From Aquanectria penicillioides (Eukaryota > Ascomycota > Sordariomycetes > Hypocreales > Nectriaceae): DNA of 64,000 nucleotides. Both the position numbers and the translations under genes were made by a program. The stretch spans positions 2,480,001-2,544,000 of the forward strand of contig PYIU01000002.1 in NCBI GenBank assembly GCA_003415625.1, in the 5' to 3' direction. The notes below the pieces were generated by a model that saw only the letters and a list, made by a program, of their open reading frames with translations, was not told the origin of the DNA and did not search any database. Shown in pieces: positions 12,998 through 24,270 of the stretch (position 1 is its first letter; each line of letters opens with the position of its first letter).

Positions 12998-13867
12998 TTA
13001 AGCACAGACTTCACTATGACACTCCTTCATTGCCACTTCTCTTTCTACGGCGTCTGCCATTTCCCCCAGAGTCCTAAACCTCCAAGAAAACGCGACTTCA
13101 TTATTCTCAATTAGATTGCTTACAATACCGCCTTCATTGTTCTCATCCTCTAGTCTCCGCGCAATCCACACACTGGCGAGGCTCATTTGCTTCGCAGGAA
13201 CATGATCATGGGTCAGACTCTGTGCTGTATGTAGAACCTGATCCTTGGAAAACCCAAAATCCTGGGTTAGGTGCTCAAGCAAGTACTCAAAGTTCTGCAA
13301 CGATGGCTTATATGAACCGATGTCCTCGGCCGTGTAGATGGCGTCGAAGCTGGGCTGTATGGCACTCAACGGACCAAGACAAGTTTTTCGAAACGATTCA
13401 ATGTCGACATTTGAAAGGGGTACTAGCTTGAAATGTTTGTGAAGGCGGTTCATGGCGGCTATTGTATCAGGGAAAGGAACCCAAGAACCGACACTGGCAC
13501 CAAAGGCCTTGGCCTCTTGCTGGAGATCCCAGGTCGAATCGCCGCCACCGCTCTCAGAGATGCCTAGATCCAGGGCAAATCGATAATACGCCTCAGAGAG
13601 AAGGGCATCGTATTTGAGACCGGGCTTTTCGAGAAGCAAGCGAGTTTCAACGTCAAGAAAGGCTCTCCCCACAACGATCTTGAGCCTTTCGGCGTCATCA
13701 TCGGCTCTAAGAGGATGCGATTCTGGGAGTCTGGAGATGATAGACTGAAGAAACTTGGAAATGGAGGTCTCCCAATCAATGAGGGTGCCATATATATCCA
13801 AGGTCAGAACAGAGAAAGACGTTAACATGCGTGTTGGTGGATTAGGGATGACACGCGACAGAGACAT
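12998..13867 (-). CDS. HAD-superfamily hydrolase, haloacid-dehalogenase type II-like
   Basis: Probable cytosolic hydrolase of the haloacid dehalogenase superfamily; the substrate cannot be told. Single exon of 289 residues from the ATG at 13867 (MSLSRVIPNP); an extension upstream lacks an ATG. Motif I is LDIYGTLIDWE, with the nucleophile Asp near residue 24 in the D-x-YGT form typical of 2-haloacid dehalogenases. Motif II is VPLSNVD, motif III SYKPSLQNFEYLL (Lys) and motif IV THDHVPAKQMSLASVWIARR. All catalytic positions are present. It is divergent from the phosphatase-like gene at 14296, with a 428 bp shared promoter region. Confidence 0.85.
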   Translation of the reverse strand: MSLSRVIPNPPTRMLTSFSVLTLDIYGTLIDWETSISKFLQSIISRLPESHPLRADDDAERLKIVVGRAFLDVETRLLLEKPGLKYDALLSEAYYRFALDLGISESGGGDSTWDLQQEAKAFGASVGSWVPFPDTIAAMNRLHKHFKLVPLSNVDIESFRKTCLGPLSAIQPSFDAIYTAEDIGSYKPSLQNFEYLLEHLTQDFGFSKDQVLHTAQSLTHDHVPAKQMSLASVWIARRLEDENNEGGIVSNLIENNEVAFSWRFRTLGEMADAVEREVAMKECHSEVCA

Positions 13868-14295
13868 GATGATATTCAGGATAGTATGCTGTGATGACAA
13901 GAGCGGGATTGTCTAATGAGTGTCATAAAAATTTCACCAAACTGTTTGAAATTGATTTTGCATCTTCATGACTATGCGATATAGAGGCTGCCATCAAGAT
14001 GTCAGCGATAATACGGCCGGGCCCCGCATTCCTGTGACCGGAAGGGCGCCGCTTCCTATGGCCTCTGCCATGGTCTTGGTTGGCTGACCTGAGAAAGTGG
14101 GGCCGATCTCAACGTTGCACGGGATCTTTCCTCCTATGCCTGCACCGAGATCCCGAGGTCCATTCAGATTTCGATTCACACCTAATCTCGTGGTCTTGCC
14201 ATTCGGCATCTTTGTGAACCATCTCATCTCATACATCGACAACGTCTCAGTTCGAACAGTGCTAAGAACCGGTCAATCACCAGGGAAGGTTGAAA
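13868..14295. promoter_or_regulatory. Shared divergent promoter region
   Basis: 428 bp between the starts of the minus-strand HAD hydrolase and the plus-strand phosphatase-like gene. Position alone implies a bidirectional promoter; no specific element is recognised. Confidence 0.4.
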
Positions 14296-15442
14296 ATGCC
14301 GCTTGAGGTCATCTACGTTACCCGCCATGGGGTAAGTCACCGATGAGAATACTCGCAATTGCGACAACGGACACCCCCCCCCGATGGAGTCATCTGTCCC
14401 CTTGTGTCATCCAGTGTTGACATAGACAAACTTGGAACCAGTTCCGGTCCAGCTGGAATGTCGACCCGAACACAGGTGTTTACTCAGCATCCATCCCGTC
14501 TCCCACAGGCATCCCCGCAGACCCCGCCTTGACTGCTCATGGGGTCGCTCAGGCGAAGCAAATGGGCAGCCACCTGATGTCGTTGGACCCTCCCATTGAT
14601 GTTGTGTACTCTAGCCCTTATTACAGGTGTCTCCAAACCATTGCTCCTTTTGTGGAGCTGAAGCGGCTGAAGCTGGGAGAGGAACCCGCAGAGAGCGACC
14701 CTACGGCCACAGTCATCCGCCCAGAATACGGACTTTGCGAATTCTTTGGGGCCGCTCCGTTTGATCACCCAATCCCAGCACCACCCGAGACGCTCAAGTC
14801 CTTCTTCCCGCCCTATGATGACACTTATGTCTCGTCATTGGCCCCATCAAGGAAAGGAGAAGGGATTAAGGACCTTTACGAGCGAGTTGCAGCCGCCGTG
14901 CAAGACATCGTCGACCGCTGCGACGCGGAAGGAAGACGCGCAGTGGTGCTATGCACCCATGCCGCCGTAGTTATTGCGTTGGGCCGCGTACTCACCGGGA
15001 GAATCCCAGACAATGTTGAAACGGAGGACTTTTACGCCTTCACATGCGGGTTGAGCATCTACCGCAGACGGGGCATGCAGGGCATTGGAACACCTGGTAA
15101 GTTTGCACATCGAGTGCGCCTTCCTGCTTGGCGAGGTCTCAAGTTCTGACAGTCATTTAGTGGAAGATGGGTCTGTAATGTCCACCGCTGGCGAGCCCAG
15201 CTCCATGGGAGAATGGGAGTGTGAGCTCAATAGCGATTGCAGCTTCCTGAGCTCTGGTGCGGAGCGAGGCTGGTACGTTGGCCCATTCTCATATTATTGC
15301 TCGTGTTTGCTTTTGTTTTGCTATCACATGTGTCATGTCAATCTCGAGCCGTGTTGACTCCAGGATCAGGAGGTTCTCAGGAGACGAATCGTTTGCCGGA
15401 ACGGGATCGATGTCCCAAGAGGAGCTTGAGCCCAAGCTATAG
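14296..15442 (+). CDS. TFC7: Histidine-phosphatase (phosphoglycerate-mutase-like) protein, resembling TFIIIC tau 55-kDa subunit Tfc7
   Basis: Fungal Tfc7-type proteins are histidine-phosphatase folds that form part of TFIIIC, the RNA polymerase III assembly factor. Four exons: 14296-14331, 14442-15096, 15161-15272 and 15364-15442, all with GT-AG introns and matching phases; total 882 nt, 293 residues. The first 12-residue exon ends in the catalytic motif VTRHG, and exon 2 continues FRSSWNVDPNTG. The second active-site region is VVLCTHAAVVIAL. The tail has a WECELNSDCSFLSSGAERGW segment and an acidic end, SQEELEPKL. Whether the enzyme activity persists is unknown. It could instead be annotated simply as a phosphoglycerate mutase family protein. 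Confidence 0.8.
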
Positions 15443-16573
15443 GGCTCACCCGCCACGAGGTTTGTGCCGTCGTCCGCTGGCGAGACTTTAGGGGCAGGAA
15501 GAGGGTAGTGGATGCGAATGTTGGAGCTCCTCCGGGAGGCTGCAGGCGCTTCGCATCCATTAGATCAGACTTTTCCGGCTCCGAGAGACCGACCGAGAGG
15601 GTGTTGATAGACCATGGAACCCACTTCAGTGGCTGGCCGAGATCCTATGAAAGAGCCTAAGAACGCCCAAGATGGCTGTGTATTAGCACGATAGTCCTTA
15701 GACAGTGCCTGGTGCACAGACAGACCCCTACGCTGAAATATGAACACTTGGAGTCTCAACCATAATTTTTTTTTAGTGAGGGTCTGAGACTTGTGAACAA
15801 TGCTATCTGGGCGTGGTCCTGCCAAGTCCATTGTTTGCGACGCAGATTCGGTGTCTCCAGATCGGATTTAATGTAGTGCATCGCCATTTTCTCTCCCGAA
15901 ACAAGTCGCGTTGATTTTCAACTTCTCCCGGATCGGATGCTTTCCAAGTGCTGGCGACCGCCCACCCAACCCGCTTTGGGCGGTTTGTGTCGCCCGACAG
16001 CTCATGACGCCCAACGACCCATGACGCCCGCCTCTTTCCTTCTTCCGACATCCTGCCGTTCAGGAGTCTCCGATGCCCATGTTGCCGAGAAGGACATGGG
16101 AGCGCATGGCTGGTTGGAGGAGGCGAAGAAGAGGGGGGAATGCAGCAAAGCAATAAAAAAGAACACACTCCCTGTTCAGCCGCGAGGACCCAAATGCAGG
16201 GCCCTCCGTGGTACCTACGATTGGAGCAGATCGATCGACTATCAGACCCCTAAGCCTCGTATTGCGCCTTGAGATCTAGATTGTTGAAGTTTGGGGACTT
16301 TTGGGGCGCTCAAGCAGCATGCCGGTGTACGAGTTCCGACTCGGGGGATTGCTGGCCGACTACGGTACTCGGAAGAACGTGCGGAGGACAGGGCATGCAT
16401 CCGGCACTAGAGGCACTCGATGCGCGCGGGATCTCCGTCGATCTGCAACCCTTGACCCTTGTCCCAGCACCTCATTCCCTCCCTTGCGGCAAGGTGCAAG
16501 GTTGGAGCCGACCTTGCTTAGTGTCCGTCATGGCAGAGCAGTACACGACCACTGACCATTCACGATCTACATG

Positions 16574-16595
16574 TTTTTTTTTTTTTTTTTTTTTT
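16574..16595. repeat. T22 homopolymer tract
   Basis: Uninterrupted T run inside the gene-poor region; no associated gene. Confidence 0.95.
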
Positions 16596-16850
16596 CAAGA
16601 GCGATCTCACCTCTCTGCATCTGTCCCAAAACTCGCCAGGCCTCAAGAATTCCGAGGCTACCGAATTGATCAAGTGCAGAAAAAAAAGAAGACCAACTTG
16701 AGAAATGACATCTGCAAAGCATCATGACTAGCCCCGCCTGATACAGTCGCCGACAGCACATCGATCACGAGATGCCACCAACAACACCGAGTGGCTGGAA
16801 AAAAAAAGACTGACCGAAAAGACTGAGCGCCTTCCCCTCGCCTCTCTCTC

Positions 16851-17057
16851 CTAAATATTGCCAGTGAATACTCCCGGTGCGCATCCGATGGAAGGAAGGA
16901 AAACTCTCCGATCAAAGACTTGGTCGAGATTTTCCCTGGCTGAATGTGGTGGTGGGGTGTCTGGTCTGATAATGGGCTGCGGAATATGCAGTATTGGGAT
17001 CACCGAGCCGTGCGTGACGAGGATGGTGGTTAACAGAAACAGAATGCAGCTTGACAT
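16851..17057 (-). CDS. Possible small secreted protein, 68 residues (weak)
   Basis: ATG at 17057 opens an unspliced frame beginning MSSCILFLLTTILVTHGSV, a plausible signal peptide, followed by a Pro-rich stretch and ending FTGNI. No homologue or motif is recognised and only two Cys are present. It sits in otherwise empty sequence. Chance occurrence is quite possible; kept only because the N-terminus is unusually signal-like. Confidence 0.15.
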   Translation of the reverse strand: MSSCILFLLTTILVTHGSVIPILHIPQPIIRPDTPPPHSARENLDQVFDRRVFLPSIGCAPGVFTGNI

Positions 17058-20000
17058 CAATCACCAAGCCAGGCAAGACAAGTAGAGACAGGGGCCGTGG
17101 CTTTGGAGATTGGGAGCGGGCGGGCGGTGTCTGATGCTGATGGCCACGGCTTCTTCGGTCCCCATACTGGACCCGCTCCACTTCAAAGAGGCGAAGACAC
17201 TGGGGGCGAAGACAAGGAATTGAGAGAGCAAATGAACTAGGAAAACGTAGTATAATGCTATGCTACTGCGAACCGCTGGATGTAGAGCCCCCCAATCCGT
17301 TAGGATGTGGAGTAGATACGTGGATGGAAGTGAGCTAAGGTGACGGAAGTGAACTGGGGTAGTGGAGATGATGGCAGATGGAGGGAAGAGAATTCAGACT
17401 CAGTCAGGCTCTGGCAAAGGCAGAGGGATGTGGCCAAAGTCTTGTCTGATTAGACCCGGCTTGAGGACGGCTCCGCAACGCCGTATGCGACTGACGGGTC
17501 GCGAGGGGAGCGAACGGATGCCGATGAGTGGCCAAGGCGGACATGATCAAAACAAAGAAAAAGAAAGCATCGCTGACATACCTCAGCGTTGGAGTTGGCG
17601 TCTGGAGTAGCGTTGGCGTTGTTGCACAAGGGCTAATACCAGCCTCTGTCAGCCGGGCAAGATTTTGCTTTGCTGTTGCGCAGTCGTATTGCTGCAGTGG
17701 ATGAAGTGAGGATCATGTACTTCGTACATCCGGGAAAGTGGGTTTGACTATCGCGATCCCGACAGCCTACCCGAGCGAGAGAGAGCCAGCAACCAACAAC
17801 TACTAGCGTCCCCCAGACTCCGGACGCGGGAACTCTTAGGATTTGCACATTGCACCATATGGAGACTGGCAAGGGGACGTGCCACCTCCTCCAGAGGCTC
17901 AAAGGACTTCCGAAATTAACAGCAGAGTTTGGTACAGTACAAGTACATAGTGATAGGGCAATCAATGCCTGTGCGAGGCCAACCAGATGCAATAGATCAA
18001 GATTGATGCCTGAGGGGCCTCAGGGAGCAGAGCTGGCCTCCCTTCCCCTCCAACGATGAAACTGTTCAGACGACGGAAAGCCCGTACGTAGATGTTCGAT
18101 AAGCTGCGTGCCCGGCAGGAGGGCGGGTTTCCGTCCCTCGATACGGGAGAGTCCAGAATCTGTCACCCCCGCGCCGCCGTCCATTATTTCTCCCTCGGAA
18201 CTCAGTCAACGGTCATTTTGTGCAGCCTGTACACTGTACCGCATGCGTAAAATGCAGATGAGGATGCGCATGTACAGATAGGTAGGTATGTACGTCGACC
18301 TTTGTGGGTGCATACGTGGGTGCACAAGCCGCCTCGCCACCACCGTCTTTCCTCGATTTCTACTGTACACCAAACAGAAAAAGGACGAGCACGGGCATTT
18401 CGCCGGTCCGCTGGTCACCTCTCACTTTATGATGTTGGTCACCTCCTCCTCAGCGCCGACGCCGTTCTGCACCGTCGTCCGGATTCGGTTGGCATCCTGT
18501 GGCGGTATCTTCCAACGCGCAGCTAGCCCAACGTGCATCTCGTCGCAGACGCCGCCAAAGGAGGATTGGCACGGTGGCCAAGGGAGTGTCCATGACCCAG
18601 GGAGTGAGTGTCCAAGACCCAAAAAGCAAGTCTTCAGCTGTGGGTGACACAGTTCACCCTCGTACCCGATACCAATGTTAGAAGCCTGTCACGCCCAGCC
18701 GCATGTCCAAAATGCCGGCCATGCGCGTGCGAGCCATGCAACGCCCACCGTTGCTTCTATGCCGCCATTTATCCCAGCAGGCCATGAACGTGCGGTCTGT
18801 GGCTCAAGCGCATTCCATGACTAACGCCCAAGGAGGGCACAGCTCTCAGCTCTTTTGTTGACGGACCTACCTTTGAACCTGTCACCTGACTGCCGACTGA
18901 CTCCAGTCGTTCATCAGCGTCTGCTCGATGCATCGCGAGTCTGCAGAAGCTAATGTCACTTGATTGAGAAATGAGAGAAGAGGGGCAAGGGTGTCTACGC
19001 CATGTCACAGAAACCTCGCCCCGGTGAAGACCAAGCAGAGCCACAAACACGAAGAGATGGACGAGGAGGGGGGAGGGTAGAAACCCGAAGTGAATCTTTG
19101 CTAACGATGACATCCATCTTACTGGCTCCTCGCCAATACCAGAGCGAGGCCCCTCTCCGGAGCTGGGCGACCCTGCATCGCGGTCAAGACACACAGCGAC
19201 TAGTGGTCGCACCTCTGTTGCCAGAAGAAACGACATGTCGAGGTGTTCAAGGCCGACTACGTAGTTCGTTGTCGAGCCGTCTGCACTTGGGCGGAGCTGG
19301 CCCTCCAGGCATGATACCTGTCAGATTTTCATCCGATTATTTCGCCCTCGCGGCCTGTACGGAACCTCTTGTCCGTCCGTCATTACAAACTACCCTGGCC
19401 CTGGCCATCCCAGACCAGAGCCCTGCTCGAGCCAAGGTAACTTAGTGCCCTAAATCTATCTACCTTACCCTCCCTCCGCAGCCAGATGCGCTGGAGCGCT
19501 GAATAATGCCCCGCTAGGTCTGGTTTGGAAAGGCTGGAGGGCCGTAGTAAAGTAGGGAGGAGGAGGGAGTCGAAATCATCCGCCATCGAGCCCCACAACG
19601 GCCGATCTTGCTCCCCCGCCACCATGGCCACGGGCGGCGTCGAGTCTCGACGATGCCCGCCCCCACAAAGCTATTGACCCCGTTACGACCTACCTACAGT
19701 ACGTACGACCACGGTGGCGGCTGTCAAGAGGTGCTTGTTCTAGGATGCGGATGGCTGAACGGGCTCCGCCTGCCGCGTGCCTGGTCTCCGACCTAGTACC
19801 GGTTGGCCGTAGCCGTCTCTCAATTCCATGCTGTCCACTCTCCGCTGGCTGGCCCTATTCTATCGGCTCTTGTGGTGGCATCACGGACGTTTCGTAAAGT
19901 CTGCTCGAAATGGATTTGATCGCAGCCCATCCTGGCCAACACTGTCCCGACGCACTGGTGCAGGGTGACTCCCGTCCCCATTCATCGGAATCCAACAAAT

Positions 20001-21729
20001 TGGAGGAGGGAGGGGTGACCGGGGGTAGGGAGTGGGTGACTGGCTAGCAAACAAAGTTTCTCCAGTGCCGCCATTGGGGCATCGCTACCACCACCACTTC
20101 AATCAACACTGTCCAAGCGGCTGGCAGCTTGGAGTGCTCCAGCAGTGTGGCACCCCCCCGGCTTCAACGCCCTGGCCTCACCCTTCTTACCCTTGTAGAG
20201 CCAATCCAACAAGATCTCACAAGGATCTCGAGGACAGGGCTGGCCCTGGACAGTGCTAGTTTGGGTTGCGCGATCTAATGTGCGTCAAGACGGCTGGATC
20301 AATCGGCTCCAGATGCAGGCTTGTGGCCCAGCACCTTCACACCCACAGTGCTGAGGGCCGCAACCTCGCTCCATCAGCCGCCATATTATTTTGTCGTTGG
20401 CTATGTGCTCTTGGCTGCTGCCACCAGGCTCATAGGCGTTGACCCATGGCCTTTCGTTGCCAATATATGGGGACGGTACAGTTTCACTGACTCTTTATGG
20501 TTTTTTTTTTTTTTAAATCCGTGGACACGTACAGTACATCAGTATTCTGCACTAACAAAGTAGACGGAGCCAAAGATGCCTTTGAATGGGTCTCTCCGCC
20601 GACCATCATCCCCTTGCTTGCCGACGGAGCGGGTCCCCGGTAATTGAATGGGACTATAGAGCATGGTTACTCTTCTTCATAGTCTTGCCTTGGGTGATAG
20701 CTAGGACTGGCTGCCGGGAACTCAAACGCTCCTCCTAGCGGCAACCTACCATATTGATACTCTGGCACGGTGCATGCACCTGATGACATGCTACAGCTCC
20801 CACAGCTCCAGCCGTGCGGCTGCCTCATTGTCAATATTCCTCTGGGGCGGGTTCGAGGCCTCCTACGGCCGCCAACAACCTGCCTGCCGCTGTCTTGGAT
20901 GCATCATATATACACATCCCGGCGTGGTGCACAGCAGCGAGAGCTGGTCAGCATGCAGCCCAGGATGGTCATGGCAGAGCAAGGTAGATCTTTCCGGTGC
21001 GGGAGTGCATCTACAGTGCCGGCGAAGGACTCTGAGAGGTCTTCTTTTCGAACTTGCAACCCCAATACTGTACATATTGTCTCTCGTGCGCCGCAGGAAC
21101 AGTCCTTGCCGAATTCTGCATGTATGGTCTACCCCCGTTTAGTGGATGGAGGAGGGGCGCTTTGAGAGGCGTTTTGCCCAACCCGATTGTTGGATGTTGG
21201 TAGTAGCGTCCCTTTCGTATTCAGCAGGGGTGACACACAGACCCTCACCAGTCGAGACAATCAGCAGTGCCATTTCTTTGCCGGGGGGTTGTCACTGTTA
21301 ACTCAGGTACGAGGCAGGAGAAGAAGAAATACTTGCATTAGCTGCAAGCGATCAGATGTTTCCTAACTTGGCCAGGGTCTCGACATATTGCCGGCCGGGG
21401 GGGGGGTACAAATGAGCCACCATCCGTCATGTCTCTGCCTCACAGTCGACATGTGCTGGTGTGTTCAGTATTCTCCCGTCTAGCATCCCTTTCTACTTAA
21501 GACCTTCATCTCTCCCCTTACTTGAACCAGAGGGTCTTGTTCCAATACGCGTCCGCTTTCGACACGCTTGTGCTTCTCATCACGGAATCACCTCTTTCTC
21601 TAAGGGACTTGATTTGCAGCTTTCCTGTCTAACAGCCCTTCAAGAGGGGATTGCCATCCTCCTGGGACAGCCTTTGCCAACGGAACTACGTTATCACTCC
21701 TGCCTGAATTCAGTTCGAATTCCGTCACC

Positions 21730-22905
21730 ATGGGTCTTCATGTGCTCATTGACCTTGGAACCCCCTCAACTGCCGCAGGCAACTCGAGGGGGGAACTCTC
21801 TGCAAGGACCCTAGCTCAACTACAATTGCAACCACAGACCCCCCCGGATCAGCGTCTGGAAGCCCGAGAATCAAATTTGAGGGCAAGCCATCCCCAAGGC
21901 CTGTCAACTGATGAACTTGTGGCTAACTGAGCAAGCAGGCCCTTACTCGGCGTCACGAGACTGCACACCACTACCTGGCCTTCTCCATCTCAACTCTCCA
22001 CGCGACAGCCCTCAAGTTAGGCTGCCTAGTTTAGGAGAATTTGACCAAGGAGTGGAGGCTCTGGCTCGGACTCATGGGCCAGTCAACGCCTGGACTCCTC
22101 CATCGCCTCTCCCCAGCCTGACACGAACCTCTTCCCTCCTACAACCTGTCACGCCATCTAGACCATCATGGCCTCGAAGTTTTGACGACCCTGCTGCCGA
22201 ATTCTTTGCCTCGAGAAGGGGAACCATTACTAGTCTAAGTCAATACGCCCTCGCGGCTGATCACACTCGACAACCACTCCCCAGTTATGTCACCCCCGAG
22301 ACATACCATGGCTACAGTCTCAGCAGCCCATCTCTCCATGGGCTTGATTGTTACCCCAGCCCACCGCCAGAGGGTGAGAACAGACACATCAATCAGAAAT
22401 ATACTACCGAAGAGGGCGATTTCATTATTTACGCATGGCACGACAAGAAGATGAAGTGGCAGCGTATCAAGCAGGAGTTCGCCGCCCGCTTCGGTCGAAC
22501 ACCAGAGCGAACAGTCCAAGGACTTCAGGCCTGGTACTATCGCATGAACCAGCGTATTCCTATCTGGGACCAGGAAGGCTGGCTGATCTTCGAGAATGAA
22601 GAGGACCTCGAGCCGAAGCAAATTGGCATCAAGTGCCGGGAACGCGATAGCCAGGACAAACCAATGGAGCCTCTCGGCCTTGCACAGCGCTATCCTGAGC
22701 GAGCTGTTAACTACTCCTGGGTTGATCCTGAATTAAAGATCAAGGCCCGCGACTGGGGTAAGTCTTTTTTTTTTCTTCTTTGACTTGACAGTGACTTTCC
22801 AAGAAATTTTTACTAACACAGACAATAGCCGCAAAACGTGGAATGCAATACCACGAACGACGAGAACGGAGACGCAGAAAAGACCAGCGACGGCTGAAGC
22901 TCTAG
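21730..22905 (+). CDS. Fungal SANT/Myb-like domain protein, 5' part uncertain
   Basis: Unnamed fungal protein; probable DNA- or chromatin-binding role by domain. The well supported part reads from about 21940 (PYSASRDCTPLPGLL) to 22757, then a 71 bp intron (22758-22828, branch TACTAAC) and a last exon ending RRRRKDQRRLKL at 22905. The core YTTEEGDFIIYAWHDKKMKW ... RFGRTPERTVQGLQAWYYRMN is a tryptophan-spaced SANT/Myb-like helix set. Upstream, ATG 21730 (MGLHVLIDLG) is open but in another frame. One extra C in the seven-C run at 21839-21845 would continue it as SGSPRIKFEGKPSPRP, after which an intron ending at GCTAACTGAGCAAGCAG (to 21938) is likely, though phases then need one more base. The C-terminus is strongly basic. 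Confidence 0.6.
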
Positions 22906-23875
22906 AAACGAGCTAAAGAGATGCAGCAGAGAGTGGCTTTGGCCCTCCATTGTGATTACGATATTCGAATTTCTTCCCACTAAACTAGCAGATGATACGA
23001 CCAACCGCAAATCGCGACGATACGAACATTTCATGTATTCATGTACCCATTCTATGGCGTGTACTATCTTGTTTTGTTTTTTCCCATATTTTTATTCTTT
23101 TTACTTTGTATCCATTCTATGACTACTATTTGATAAGAACAGGGGAGCAGACCAGGGGCCTGCTAAGAGTTTAGGAATGGGCTGGAGGCCAACCGGGTTC
23201 CTCTGGTGCCCCCATTTCCACCGCACTGTACTATAAGATCGGCATCTAAAAAAAATAATGAGGTGCACAGGAGCATTTGTCAGTTGAAAGAGGCGTTTGT
23301 CGGGTAAATAGTGAGCATGTAAAAACTGTCAGGAATACTGAGGTACTTCTTGTTTTCTATCATCTATTGTCCTATTTTACTTATCTTATTGAGATCCCAC
23401 ACTGGCTTGTTGCCACGCTCTTGACATATGATGCGTCTGATTTTTTTTCCTATTATCACAACGGCTTTCCCCGCGTAAGCTTCACCCCTGTCACGTATTG
23501 TTGGCTTGGGGGAGGGGGGATGAGGCTGTCAAAGAGAGAAGTAAGTTTCCCCACCACCACTTCCTTGGTTTTGTCAAATGCAGGGATCTGGGGGAGGGCC
23601 GTGAGTATGACAACAACAAGGAGAGGTGCACAAAAACAAGCATGAAAGGGAAGAAGAAAAAAAGCCATCCCGGTTCCGCGTGTTCTTACCCCCGTCGATG
23701 CAACCCCGCCTGCAGCGTCCCCGTGTGCTAGTATCGCATTCGCACATGGCATCCTGTGGGAAGCAAACAAAGGTGGCACACCGTGGGAAAAAGAATTCTG
23801 GAACAACAACGCATGGCTGCGACGGGGGAGCACATGATGGCCCGAGCAATCAACGGTCAAGCCCAACGGGCGCAC

Positions 23876-23898
23876 TTTTTTTTTTTTTTTTTTTTTTT
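23876..23898. repeat. T23 homopolymer tract
   Basis: Uninterrupted T run in the convergent intergenic region. Confidence 0.95.
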
Positions 23899-24043
23899 CC
23901 TTCGTCTTTCTCCCTGCGGATTCGGTTACTGGACGAATAGCCATGGTATCACGCAGTGTGGGACGAGGGCGGGCTATGACGGGCGACGGCATGGCGGTGT
24001 GGCTGGCGCACCGCATCGTCGACGGACGGCAGGGAGGAGGAGC

Positions 24044-24090
24044 AGAAGAAGAAGAAGAAGAAGAAGGAGAAGGAGAAGAAGCAGGAAGAG
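24044..24090. repeat. (GAA)n purine microsatellite
   Basis: Imperfect GAA/GGA triplet repeat on the plus strand, outside genes. Confidence 0.85.
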
Positions 24091-24270
24091 GAGGGCGAGT
24101 CGCACAACATGTGCTTGTCGAGTTTTGCATTGTGCATTATGCATGATTCCTGATTGCTCCGGCGGACTGGCCGAGTTTGGATTTGTAGCAGAGCTGAGAG
24201 TGTGGCACCGCTTCGCACCGTACCGGATGGCGTCGACCTGAGTGGCCTCGTCCAGGCTACTACATACATG

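Larger units (their letters stand above)
15443..21729. other. 6.3 kb gene-poor intergenic region
   Basis: No conserved coding sequence was recognised on either strand. It holds homopolymers (T22 at 16574-16595, T12 near 20502), a C-rich and G-rich patchwork, and aggtaggt-type motifs near 18280. One 68-codon minus-strand ORF (17057-16851) has a signal-peptide-like start and is listed separately. The 3' end (about 21460-21729) is probably the leader of the SANT-type gene. Confidence 0.55.
22906..24270. other. Convergent intergenic region with T23 and GAA tracts
   Basis: About 1.4 kb between the ends of the SANT-type gene and IWR1. Contains T23 (23876-23898) and a purine-rich (GAA)n stretch (about 24044-24090). 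No gene recognised. Confidence 0.55.

Noticed and set aside
13868..13900. N-terminal extension of the HAD hydrolase
   Set aside because: Begins at TTG; the first ATG is 13867.
23456..24241. Overlapping open frames around the T23 and GAA tracts
   Set aside because: They consist of translated microsatellites (poly-Phe, poly-Lys, poly-Arg/Ser) and are not genes.
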